Made by a program: the position numbers and the translations under genes. The notes under the pieces were generated by a model, which saw nothing but the letters and a program-made list of their open reading frames with translations, made no database searches and was not told the DNA's origin. 64,000 nt of DNA from Verrucomicrobiaceae bacterium (GTDB lineage Bacteria; Verrucomicrobiota; Verrucomicrobiia; Verrucomicrobiales; Akkermansiaceae): positions 1 to 64,000 of the forward strand of contig JAIYDP010000024.1 of NCBI GenBank assembly GCA_027487435.1, written 5' to 3'. Position 1 is the stretch's first letter, and each line of letters opens with the position of its first letter. Below, in pieces: positions 9,342 to 17,632 of the stretch.

Positions 9342-10271
9342 TCAAACTTCAAACAATGAGGTGACGGACTGCCCGCCATGGATACGGCGTATGGCTTCCG
9401 CTAAGAGTGGTGCGACATCAACGGCGTGAACTTTATCGCCGTGCGCCATCGGCACGGAATTCGTTGTGATGACTTGGTCGATGACAGATTTGCTGATTCG
9501 TTCGCGTCCTAGGTCGCCGAGAACGGCATGCGAAACCCCAGCGAAGATGCGTTTCGCTCCATGACGTTGCAAAATTTCCGCCGCAGCACATAAGGTGCCT
9601 GCTGTTTCGGTCATGTCGTCACAAATCATCACGTCTTTGCCATGGACATCACCAATGACGTTCATGGCTTCCACACGAGTGGCGCTAACGCGGTGCTTGG
9701 CAACGATGGCAAGATCCGCCTTGAGGGCATCGGCATACGCGCGCGCAAGCTTTACGCCGCCGACATCGGGCGATACCACTGTGAGATTTCCATCGTCGCC
9801 TACTCCTTGCTGACGCAAGTAGTGAATGAGTGCAGGTTTGGCGTAGAGGTGATCTACCGGTATGTCAAAAAACCCTTGAATTTGCGGGGCATGCAGATCC
9901 ATGGTGATGACGCGATCAACGCCGGCCTCGGTGAGGATGTTGGCGACAAGTTTTGCGGTAATCGGCACGCGAGGCTGATCTTTGCGATCTTGGCGAGCGT
10001 AACCAAAAAAAGGCATGACAGCATTGATGCGTCCCGCGCTTGCGCGCCGTGCAGCATCCACCATGATGAGCAATTCCATGATGTTGTGATTGGTGGGCGG
10101 ACAAGTGGGCTGAATGATGTAAACATCGTCACCGCGGATGTTTTCATTGATTTTGACAAAAGTCTCACCATCGGGGAAGGCGGTGACATGAACATCGGCG
10201 AGTTCCGTTCCCAGATTGGAAGCTATATTTTTTGCCAATGTCGAATGTGCTGTCCCGGTGATAAGTTTCAT
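9342..10271 (-). CDS. prs: ribose-phosphate pyrophosphokinase (PRPP synthetase)
   Basis: Prs makes 5-phosphoribosyl diphosphate from ribose 5-phosphate and ATP, feeding purine, pyrimidine, His, Trp and NAD synthesis. The 309-aa product, the usual family length, has the ATP-binding FPDGET near the N-terminus, YARQDRKDQPR, MDLHAPQIQGFFDIPVDHL, the catalytic-loop KHR and the PRPP-binding loop CDDMTETAGTL. That loop usually reads DDMIDTAGT, so the substitutions here are mild. I start at MKLITGTAHSTL, the normal N-terminus; the track extension of 62 residues is not homologous-looking. An ATG five codons upstream (MLPQR) is also possible. Confidence 0.95.
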   Translation of the reverse strand: MKLITGTAHSTLAKNIASNLGTELADVHVTAFPDGETFVKINENIRGDDVYIIQPTCPPTNHNIMELLIMVDAARRASAGRINAVMPFFGYARQDRKDQPRVPITAKLVANILTEAGVDRVITMDLHAPQIQGFFDIPVDHLYAKPALIHYLRQQGVGDDGNLTVVSPDVGGVKLARAYADALKADLAIVAKHRVSATRVEAMNVIGDVHGKDVMICDDMTETAGTLCAAAEILQRHGAKRIFAGVSHAVLGDLGRERISKSVIDQVITTNSVPMAHGDKVHAVDVAPLLAEAIRRIHGGQSVTSLFEV

Positions 10272-10869
10272 GCGCTGGGGCAGCATGAACCGATACAAGG
10301 AAGACTGCAATGCTAGGTAACAAAAAATGTGACACGATTTGTAGCGATGGCAGATGCCTTGTTTTTCGACGTGGTTACCGCTCCAAGCCAAGCCCCCTAG
10401 AAAACATTTCACGCTGCCACGATGCGCGTCAGAAGACAGTCTTTTTCGCGACTTCATGAGGCAGGCAGGTAGTTTTTGCCGACGTCGACATCTCTAGCTG
10501 TAGTCTTCAGGGAGGTGGTGAAGAGGGGGCAATGCAAAGTGACTTACACTTTGTGTTTGTAGGGAAAGTGATGAATAAGGGAGCAAGAGAGAAGGCAGGG
10601 GGAGAGAGATTTCTGGGGGATGTTGTAATGAATGGTTGGGAAAAAGGTGGTGTTGGGGAATACAAATGCCTATTTGGGACAAAATGTCGCGGTTTTTGGG
10701 TATTTTCGCGGAAAATGGGCTTCCGCATAGCGGGAGTAGGTTTGCAGGACTGAAACACCCCAGAATTTTGTGACTCGTTATGCGCTGAGGGTGTTTATGG
10801 AATAATGAGGCAGGCAAGATGCCTGCCCTACGGAGGAGATTGGCATGGCGCTTGGAAAGTGCCGCCACG
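10272..10869. other. 598-bp intergenic stretch between prs and mutS
   Basis: The short ORFs here (for example 10532-10753 plus and 10494-10868 minus) have purine- or pyrimidine-biased, low-complexity translations and no domain, so I do not call them. The stretch presumably holds the prs promoter and the mutS 3' end. The only structured element I see is the small hairpin at 10809-10827. Confidence 0.6.
10809..10827. repeat. perfect 8-bp hairpin, REP-like
   Basis: GGCAGGCA and TGCCTGCC flank a 3-base AGA loop. The motif is followed by CTACGGAGG and no T-run, so it does not look like an intrinsic terminator on either strand. A partial cousin (GAGGCAGGCAGG) occurs near 10456. It is probably a small interspersed palindromic repeat. 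Confidence 0.45.
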
Positions 10870-13362
10870 TTAGAAAGATTCGAAGAGATCCATTTGGGGG
10901 GAGGGGGAGTGGGGCATGGCTTCTTGGGGGCGGGTGTTTTTGGGGCGGGGGCCTTGTTTTTTGGACTCGGGGCGGGTGGAGTGGAGTTCTAGGTGGCTGA
11001 GAATCGCTTTGGCGCGATCGATGACGGGCTGGGGTAGGCCAGCGAGTCGGGCGACTTGGATGCCGTAGGATTTATCGGCAGTGCCGGGGAGGATTTTGCG
11101 GAGGAAGATGATTTCTTCGTTCCATTCGCGGACGGCGACGTTGAAGTTAGCGACGGCGGCGCGGGTCTCGGTGAGGTCGGTGAGCTCGTGGTAGTGCGTG
11201 GCGAAGAGCGTGCGGCAGCGGGTGATGTCGTGGAGGTGCTCGGCGACAGCCCAGGCAATGGAGAGGCCATCGAAGGTGGCGGTGCCGCGACCGATTTCAT
11301 CGAGGATGACGAGGGAATTTTCGCTGGCGTTGTTGAGGATGAGCGCGGTTTCGTTCATTTCCACCATGAAGGTGGATTGGCCGCGCGAGAGGTCATCGGA
11401 GGCACCGACGCGGCAGAAAATGCGGTCGGTGATGCCGATGGTGGCGCTTTCGGCGGGGACGAAAGCTCCAATTTGTGCCATCAGGGTGATGAGTGCGACT
11501 TGGCGAATGTAGGTGGATTTTCCGGCCATGTTGGGGCCAGTGATGATGTGGATGAGCGCGTCTTCGGGGTGGAGCGCGGTGTCGTTTGGCACAAAGGTTT
11601 CGCTGACGAGGGTTTGTTCGAGCACAGGGTGGCGGCCATTGATGATTTCGAGGCGGCGGGAGATTTCGAGGGTGGGGCGAGTGTGGCGGAATTTTTGCGC
11701 GGTTTCGGCGAGGGAGGTGAGGGCATCGAGCGTGGCGATGGCGGCGGCGGTGCGCTGGAGCGCATCGAGGTGGTCGGCGACGTGGCGGCGGAGTTGCAGG
11801 AAGAGTTCGAGTTCGAGCTGGCGGGAGCGTTCCTCGGAGCCGAGGACTTTGTTTTCCATTTCCTTGAGGGCGGGGGTGACGTAGCGCTCGCAGTTGGCCA
11901 TGGTTTGCTTGCGGGTGTAATCGTCAGGGACCTTGGCGAGGTTGGCACTGGTGATCTCGATGAAGTAGCCGAAGACGTTGTTAAACTTGATTTTTAGGGA
12001 GTCGATGCCGCTGCGTTGGCGTTCGGTTTCTTGGAGTTTGGCGATCCAGCCTTTGCCGTCGCGGGAGATGGAGCGCAGTTCGTCGAGTTCGGGGGAGTAG
12101 CCATCGCGGATAATGCCGCCGTCTTTGAGGTTGGCGGGGACTTCCTCGGCGAGGGCATCGCGGCAGAGGGTGCAGAGCGAGGAAAAATCCTCCATGCCCT
12201 CGGTAAGGAAGGTGAGATTTTTTTCTGCGAGAGGTAGGGCGGCTAGGTGCTGGCGAAGTGCGGGTATGAGTTCGAGCGAATGCGTTAGAGCCTGGAGGTC
12301 GCGAGCATTGCCGCTGCCTTGGGCGAGGCGGCTGGTGGTGCGCTCGATATCGCGAATGCCGCGCAGGGTATCGCGCGATTGTGAGAGGAGAAATGGCTCG
12401 GCGAGCAGGGCGGCAATGATGTCTTGGCGTTGGTGGAGGAGGTCGATGTCGCGTGAGGGGTGGAGCACCCATTCGCGGAGCATGCGGGCGCCCATGGGCG
12501 TGAGGGTGCGGTCGAGCACGCCGAGCAGGGTGTGATCTTTACCCGAGCGCGAGTCGATGAGGTCAAGGTTGCGCTGCGAGGCGGCATCGATGAGCATGGT
12601 GTGAAGCGACTCGCGGACACGCAGGGCGCGGAGGTGGGAGCAATTTCTGCGAAGTTGGTGGATCAGGTAGTGGAGCGCCGCGCCAGCCGCGCCGATGGCA
12701 GCGGGGAGGTCGGCACAGCCGAAACCGTGGAGGGATTTCACGGCGAAATGGTCTTCGAGGAGTGGGCGCGCTTGGCCGGGGAGGAAGGTGTAGCCATCGT
12801 AGGCGAGGGAGTTTTTGAGTGCGCCGAAGGTAGCGGTTTGGTCTTCGGGGATGAGCAGCTCGGAGGGAAGGAGGCGAGCAAGTTCGTCTTGCAGCAGGGT
12901 CATGTCGCTGAACTCGGCGACGGTGAACTCGCCGGTGGAGTGATCGATGCAGGCGAGGCCGAGCATTTTCGACTGGAGGCAGACAGCGGCGAGGTAGTTC
13001 GGGCGTTGTTGATCGAGCAGGTTGGCGTCATCGATGGAGCCAGCGGTGAGGATGCGAGTGATTTCGCGTTCGACGAGTTTTCCTGGCTTGGGGTCGGACG
13101 TTTGTTCGGCGATGGCGACGCGCAGACCTGCTTTGAGGAGTCGGGCGATGTACGATTCTGCCGCATGCCACGGGATGCCGCACATGGGGGTGAGGTGTCG
13201 CTTGGTGAGAGCAACGTTGAGGATGGGCGCGGCGGTTTTCGCGTCCTCGAAGAACATCTCGTAAAAATCACCGAGCCGGTAGAGCAGGATGATGTCTGAG
13301 GGCAGAGTGCGACGGATGGCCTGGTATTGGGCCATCATCGGGGTTGTTTCGCTGCCGCTCAT
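10870..13362 (-). CDS. mutS: DNA mismatch repair protein MutS
   Basis: MutS recognises mispaired and unpaired bases and starts methyl-independent or MutL-dependent repair. The 830-aa product carries the mismatch-contact motif in domain I (LGDFYEMFFEDA, residues about 31-42), then the connector, lever and clamp domains. The ABC-type ATPase has Walker A GPNMAGKST (about 609-617), Walker B LVILDEIGRGT and the ATHYHEL switch histidines. The last residues, SPQMDLFESF, contain a QMDLF pentapeptide that fits the consensus for beta sliding-clamp binding. A poorly conserved basic linker (about 795-820) precedes it. It lies 59 bp downstream of fabF on the same strand. Confidence 0.97.
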   Translation of the reverse strand: MSGSETTPMMAQYQAIRRTLPSDIILLYRLGDFYEMFFEDAKTAAPILNVALTKRHLTPMCGIPWHAAESYIARLLKAGLRVAIAEQTSDPKPGKLVEREITRILTAGSIDDANLLDQQRPNYLAAVCLQSKMLGLACIDHSTGEFTVAEFSDMTLLQDELARLLPSELLIPEDQTATFGALKNSLAYDGYTFLPGQARPLLEDHFAVKSLHGFGCADLPAAIGAAGAALHYLIHQLRRNCSHLRALRVRESLHTMLIDAASQRNLDLIDSRSGKDHTLLGVLDRTLTPMGARMLREWVLHPSRDIDLLHQRQDIIAALLAEPFLLSQSRDTLRGIRDIERTTSRLAQGSGNARDLQALTHSLELIPALRQHLAALPLAEKNLTFLTEGMEDFSSLCTLCRDALAEEVPANLKDGGIIRDGYSPELDELRSISRDGKGWIAKLQETERQRSGIDSLKIKFNNVFGYFIEITSANLAKVPDDYTRKQTMANCERYVTPALKEMENKVLGSEERSRQLELELFLQLRRHVADHLDALQRTAAAIATLDALTSLAETAQKFRHTRPTLEISRRLEIINGRHPVLEQTLVSETFVPNDTALHPEDALIHIITGPNMAGKSTYIRQVALITLMAQIGAFVPAESATIGITDRIFCRVGASDDLSRGQSTFMVEMNETALILNNASENSLVILDEIGRGTATFDGLSIAWAVAEHLHDITRCRTLFATHYHELTDLTETRAAVANFNVAVREWNEEIIFLRKILPGTADKSYGIQVARLAGLPQPVIDRAKAILSHLELHSTRPESKKQGPRPKNTRPQEAMPHSPSPQMDLFESF

Positions 13363-13421
13363 GTGTCTGGGAAATGTTTAAGGAATAGAGTGAAATACAC
13401 GCAAGCAAGGGCTTCGTGAAA

Positions 13422-14669
13422 TCAGACGAAGCGACGAATCAACAAAGAAGAATTGTGCCCGCCAAAGCCAAAGCTATTCGACAGAGCGATGTCCACTTTG
13501 GCTTCGCGAGCGGTGTGGGGAACGTAGTCGAGATCGCACTCGGGGTCGGGTTGATCAAGGTTGATGGTGGGCGGGATGATATTTTCCTGCATGGCCATGA
13601 GGCAGGCCGCGATCTCGATACCGCCAGCGGCACCGAGCATGTGTCCGGTCATGGATTTTGTGGAGCTAACGATCAGCCCTTCCTTAGCATGCGAGCCGAA
13701 AGTTTTTTTGATGGCTTTTGTTTCGCAGACATCGCCAAGACCTGTGGAAGTGCCGTGTGCGTTGACGTAGTTGACTTGCTCGGGATTGATGCCGCCGTGG
13801 CGGAGGGCCATATCCATGCAACGGGCAGCGCCTTCTCCTTCCGGGTGCGGGGAGGTCATGTGATAGGCATCGGCACTGAGACCGTAGCCGATGAGCTCGG
13901 CGTAAATGCGTGCGCCGCGTTTTTTGGCGTGTTCGAGTTCTTCGATCATCAGCACGCCAGCGCCCTCGCCCATGACGAAGCCATCGCGCCCGACATCAAA
14001 GGGACGTGAAGCTTTTTCTGGTTCGTCATTGCGGGTGCTGAGAGCCTTCATGTTGCCGAAACCCGCGAGGCCGCAGGGGAGGATGGAGGCCTCGCCGCCG
14101 CCGCAAAGGAAGGCATCGGCATCGCCAAACTTGATGATGCGCCAGGCTTCGCCAATCGAATGATTGGAAGTAGCGCATGCCGTTACGATGGCCATATTTG
14201 GGCCGCCGAATCCATACTCCATGGAAACGATGCCGCTGGCGATATTGGCGATCATCATCGGGATCAGAAACGGCGAAACGCGGCCAGGCCCGCGACTGAC
14301 GAGCTTGCTGTGCTCTTCTTCCAGCGTGCCAAGGCCGCCGATGCCACTGCTGACCATCACGCCAACGCGATGCTTGTCCACGGCTTCTGGATCCAACCCA
14401 CTATCGACCAATGCCATGCGCGCCGCGGATACGGCAAATTGCACATAGCGATCAGCGCGGCGACAATCTTTCGGATTGTTGAAAAATGGCGTCGCATCGA
14501 AGTTCTTCACCTCGCCGGCGATGTGTGTGGTATAGCCAGTCGTATCCATGGAAGTGATGCGGGAAATGCCACTGCGGCCCTGTTTAAGGCCCTCCCACGT
14601 CGTGGAGAGATCGTTTCCTACGGGGCTAATGCAGCCGATGCCGGTGATGACTACGCGTCGTTCGTTCAT
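13422..14669 (-). CDS. fabF: 3-oxoacyl-ACP synthase II
   Basis: FabF condenses malonyl-ACP with a growing acyl-ACP in type II fatty acid synthesis. The 415-aa product has the full thiolase fold and catalytic triad: Cys in VTACATSNHSIGEA (about C165), His in NAHGTSTGLGD and His in SNSFGFGGHNSS. The start MNERRVVITGIG is the standard family N-terminus. acpP, which usually precedes fabF, is absent; a tRNA-Arg gene lies 31 bp upstream. No ribosome binding site is apparent. Confidence 0.96.
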   Translation of the reverse strand: MNERRVVITGIGCISPVGNDLSTTWEGLKQGRSGISRITSMDTTGYTTHIAGEVKNFDATPFFNNPKDCRRADRYVQFAVSAARMALVDSGLDPEAVDKHRVGVMVSSGIGGLGTLEEEHSKLVSRGPGRVSPFLIPMMIANIASGIVSMEYGFGGPNMAIVTACATSNHSIGEAWRIIKFGDADAFLCGGGEASILPCGLAGFGNMKALSTRNDEPEKASRPFDVGRDGFVMGEGAGVLMIEELEHAKKRGARIYAELIGYGLSADAYHMTSPHPEGEGAARCMDMALRHGGINPEQVNYVNAHGTSTGLGDVCETKAIKKTFGSHAKEGLIVSSTKSMTGHMLGAAGGIEIAACLMAMQENIIPPTINLDQPDPECDLDYVPHTAREAKVDIALSNSFGFGGHNSSLLIRRFV

Positions 14670-14700
14670 AGTAAATAGCGGTGAATGAAAGGTGAAAAAG

Positions 14701-14772
14701 TGGGCCCGACAGGAATCGAACCTGTACCTACGGCTTCGGAGACCATCGTCCTATCCATTGGACTACGGGCCC
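14701..14772 (-). tRNA. tRNA-Arg(CCG)
   Basis: The minus strand reads GGGCCCGTAGTCCAATGGA.. and folds into a cloverleaf. The acceptor pairs GGGCCCG with CGGGCCC. The D stem is GTCC/GGAC and the T arm is ACAGG-TTCGATT-CCTGT. The anticodon loop CTCCGAA gives anticodon CCG, decoding CGG as Arg. The anticodon stem uses two G-U pairs. CCA is not encoded (the 3' end continues ACTTTTT). Confidence 0.93.
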
Positions 14773-14795
14773 ATCTTTTCATGTGGCGGGCGGGC

Positions 14796-14825
14796 ACTAT
14801 AGGCTCTCTCGCGTAATGCTGGCAA
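14796..14825 (-). promoter_or_regulatory. sigma70-like promoter for tRNA-Arg(CCG)
   Basis: On the minus strand TTGCCA and TATAGT are separated by 18 bp, close to the TTGACA/TATAAT consensus. The -10 box lies about 24 bp before the first tRNA base, which leaves a short leader. This is one of the few near-consensus promoters visible in the window. Confidence 0.55.
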
Positions 14826-14936
14826 GTGCGGAGTGAGAAATTTGCGCTTCTGCGCAACACGTCTGTCGACGGAGATACGTTTTTTTCGTAAAAACATTCG
14901 ACACCTTCGCCGCCGTGGGTGCATAGTTCCAGCAGT

Positions 14937-15809
14937 ATGGGCAAATTATGGTTGATAGCAGCAAGGCCGAAAACACTACCCGCAGCCATCGTGCCGGTTT
15001 GGTGTGGCTGCGTTTTGGCATGGAAACTTGAAGGAAATTGGTCGGCTTGGTTGGCATTTTGTACGGTAGTCGGTGCCGTTTGTATCCAAATTGCGACGAA
15101 CTTTTTCAATGATGCTATCGATGCCGAAAAAGGCGCGGATACGGTTGCTCGGATCGGCCCCACGCGGGTGACAGCGAGTGGCTTGATCTCGCGCAAGGCG
15201 GTATTTGTCGCGGCGGGAGCGTTCTTATTGCTGGCCATCGCTTGCGGGGTGGTGCTGTTTCGTGCAGCGGGCTGGCCGATATTGTGGATTGGCCTGCCAT
15301 CGCTGTATTTGGCCTATGGCTACACCGGCGGGCCGTTTCCGCTTGCGTATCGAGGCATGGGCGAGTTGTTTGTGGTCGCATTTTTCGGCATCATCGCGGT
15401 GATGGGCACCGTGTTCGTGCAGACCGGTGAATGGCGCGAAGAAGCTGCTTTGCTCGGATTCCAAATCGGCCTGCTCTCCGCCGTGTTGATCTCGATCAAT
15501 AATCTGCGCGACCGAGAAGAAGATGCAACGACAGGAAAAAACACCCTCGCCGTGCGCCTCGGCGATCTGCCAGCGCGCTTGGTGATCTGGGCGGAGATTA
15601 AGGTGGCAGCCTTGAGTGGAATTTTTTGGTTCAAACATGCCATTCCCAGCTTGGTGCTGGCGACCTTACCGATCTGGACCTTAGGAACCTACTTGGCATG
15701 GCGTGTTTTGCGCGAGCCAGCAGGAAAACGCATGAACCAACTGCTCGCGATGGGTGGACTGCTCTTGGTGCTTTTCGCCATGGCCTTTCAGATCGCGGCA
15801 TTGGTATGA
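14937..15809 (+). CDS. menA: 1,4-dihydroxy-2-naphthoate prenyltransferase (UbiA superfamily)
   Basis: MenA attaches the polyprenyl chain to 1,4-dihydroxy-2-naphthoate in menaquinone synthesis, inside the membrane. The 290-aa product starts ARPKTLPAAIVPVWCG, the typical MenA lead-in. It has the Mg-diphosphate motif NFFNDAIDAEKGADT and a second Asp-rich loop INNLRDREEDATTGKNTLAVRLG, with about eight hydrophobic helices. I take the ATG at 14937 rather than the GTG at 14919. Other UbiA enzymes are possible, but the motif spelling and length favour MenA. No other men genes lie nearby. Confidence 0.88.
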   Translation: MGKLWLIAARPKTLPAAIVPVWCGCVLAWKLEGNWSAWLAFCTVVGAVCIQIATNFFNDAIDAEKGADTVARIGPTRVTASGLISRKAVFVAAGAFLLLAIACGVVLFRAAGWPILWIGLPSLYLAYGYTGGPFPLAYRGMGELFVVAFFGIIAVMGTVFVQTGEWREEAALLGFQIGLLSAVLISINNLRDREEDATTGKNTLAVRLGDLPARLVIWAEIKVAALSGIFWFKHAIPSLVLATLPIWTLGTYLAWRVLREPAGKRMNQLLAMGGLLLVLFAMAFQIAALV

Positions 15810-15837
15810 GGGACGGGAAATGAATTACGCTTTGGGC

Positions 15838-16140
15838 CCAAACTCCATTCAGGATGGAAAAGTCGCTAGCTTTTCGTCCCTAAATGGATTTAGGTAGGAA
15901 AAGGCACGGGGTTTGGCTCCCTAAATCGATTTAGGACGGAAAAGGCACGGGGTTTGGTTCCCTAAATGGATTTAGGAAGGAAAAGGCACGAGGTTTTGGC
16001 TCCTAAATCGATTTAGGACGGAAAAGACACGGGGTTTTGGCTCCTAAATCGATTTAGGGCGCAAAAGCCAGAAGGTTTTGCCTCCTAAAACGCGTCAGGA
16101 CGCAAAAGGACGACCCTTTTGGCTCCTAAAACGATTTTTG
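15838..16140. repeat. 41-bp tandem array with palindromic core (about 7.5 copies)
   Basis: Cores start at 15838 (degenerate), 15879, 15920, 15961, 16002, 16043, 16084 and 16125 (truncated). Every spacing is exactly 41 bp. The best core, CCTAAATCGATTTAGG, is a perfect 16-bp palindrome; two copies read CCTAAATGGATTTAGG. The linker is close to ACGGAAAAGGCACGGGGTTTGG and is also conserved, so there are no unique spacers as in CRISPR. Copies decay toward both ends. It lies between menA and the ankyrin gene with no ORF across it, and 41 bp is not a codon multiple. Together with the hairpin at 16169 it fills the 671-bp gap. Confidence 0.9.
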
Positions 16141-16168
16141 CTCGTGCCATGAAGTCTTGTGAAAATCT

Positions 16169-16241
16169 CCGTGGCGGAGGAGTCCCGCCTCCCAGCCTTT
16201 CTGTTGCCTGTTTGGCTGGGAGGCGGACACCTCCGCCACGG
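16169..16241. repeat. long near-perfect inverted repeat (stem about 28 bp)
   Basis: CCGTGGCGGAGGAGTCCCGC.. (16169-16197) pairs with ..GCGGACACCTCCGCCACGG (16214-16241), with one mismatch and one bulged base around a 16-base loop. The arms are very GC-rich. The right arm is followed by TCTCGCTTTTTTCC, so on the plus strand it could act as a terminator. The bulk of the structure resembles a repeated intergenic element more than a standard terminator. Confidence 0.7.
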
Positions 16242-16480
16242 TCTCGCTTTTTTCCACCTGCGGAAAACCATAAGACTTGATGCGCGGCAGAATCGTTACG
16301 TTTGGCAGCCTGCCTTCCTCCATGGCTCATTGCGACTTGGCTTGATGCGGGCGAGTTTACCATGATGCAGACCTTCCGCACTCTTTGCTTTACTGAGGTT
16401 GGCAAATCTGGAATCTTGCCTTTGCTGATGTGGATACATTCGGCAGCACCTTGAGAAAGATCATTGAAAAGAAACGATAT

Positions 16481-17506
16481 ATGAATACTGACGAATGCTT
16501 CCATGTTTTAGAAAAGACCGGCTGGTTCGCTGGCTGGTCTGCCGCCGCTCTCGAATCCGCGAGGATGACCATCGAGGAAAATCAACAATTTCGAGACGAA
16601 AATTGTTTCCCAGGCAATGCGATGATTTCCGCATGGGGTGACAGCGAGTGCGTATATGATGATGATGCCTACACGCAGGTTGTGAAGGAATTTAGCGACA
16701 GTTCCCATGGCTTCTTTCAGCCCGAGAACATCACGGAGGTCTGGAAAGATCTGGGAGATGATGATTACGAGATCGAAGTCTCCTTTGAATGCAATTCCAA
16801 AACCTACAGCCGCACGCTAGATTACAAAGGTGACTGGCTTGATCTCGCGATATGCGACCTCATCAACCTTGCCATGGCGGATGGAGAACTACCGCTTTGC
16901 TTTTACATGCCCAATGTCGGCTTTGGGCAAGAATTTGGTTTCATGCTTGTCCCTGAAAGCCTCATTTCAGCCTTGATCGAACAAGAGATTCTGCGTCCTG
17001 CGGAGGAAACGAACGACCAAGATTTTGATGCCAGCGACATAGATTTCGATATGACATTTCTCGAAATATTGGAACTGGCAGATCAATTGGAAGATCCGAC
17101 AATTTTTGAAGATGACTTCGGAAAACTGCCCGAGCATTTGGAGATCCTTATCCGAGGTGATCTAGGAAAATTTATCGCAGCAGTGGCTGCGGGTGCAGAC
17201 ATCAATGCCACGTCCAGCACTGGAGCACTGACACCGTTGCGAATCGTCACCCACGAAGATTCCGCTCTTGGCATGGAATGGCTTCTGGCGCAGCCGCAGC
17301 TGGACATCAACCAAGCGGACCCGGAAGGAGACACCGCTCTGAGCTGGGCCATTCAAGACGGCCGCAATGACCGAGCAATGCAGCTCATCAATGCCGGTGC
17401 CGATGTCCATTTCCTCAACAAAGCTGGCAAGAACCTCGTACAATTCGCGACGGAATACGGAAATACCGAAATGGCGGGAGTTCTCAAAGGAATGGGAGTG
17501 GGCTAA
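16481..17506 (+). CDS. ankyrin-repeat protein with unknown N-terminal domain
   Basis: The 341-aa protein has no signal peptide or membrane segment. The first 230 residues are an acidic, unrecognised globular region (WFAGWSAAALESARM.., then DDDYEIEVSFECNSKTYSRTLDYKGDWLD). The C-terminal 110 residues hold about three ankyrin repeats (LGKFIAAVAAGADINATSSTGALTPL.., DPEGDTALSWAIQDGRNDRAMQLINAGADVHFLNKAGKNL). Ankyrin repeats mediate protein contacts; the partner is unknown. I use ATG 16481 (preceded by AAAAGAAACG) over the GTG at 16430. Confidence 0.8.
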   Translation: MNTDECFHVLEKTGWFAGWSAAALESARMTIEENQQFRDENCFPGNAMISAWGDSECVYDDDAYTQVVKEFSDSSHGFFQPENITEVWKDLGDDDYEIEVSFECNSKTYSRTLDYKGDWLDLAICDLINLAMADGELPLCFYMPNVGFGQEFGFMLVPESLISALIEQEILRPAEETNDQDFDASDIDFDMTFLEILELADQLEDPTIFEDDFGKLPEHLEILIRGDLGKFIAAVAAGADINATSSTGALTPLRIVTHEDSALGMEWLLAQPQLDINQADPEGDTALSWAIQDGRNDRAMQLINAGADVHFLNKAGKNLVQFATEYGNTEMAGVLKGMGVG

Positions 17507-17632
17507 ATGCGCCGAGCTTAGGGTAGCCCCGCGTGCAGCGTGGTTACATAACTAGCAGCACGAGCTGGACTTCCCTCTCGGTGATGGCGAGCGCAGGACA
17601 CCTTGGCTTCTGGTTTCTCAAGTGGAAACTAC

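Noticed and set aside
10494-10868. 124-aa Pro/Leu-rich ORF between prs and mutS
   Set aside because: Low-complexity translation with no start context; probably non-coding.
11056-11997. 313-aa ORF on the plus strand
   Set aside because: It is the antisense shadow of mutS; Gly/Glu/Asp-rich translation with no domain. Likewise 12460-13299.
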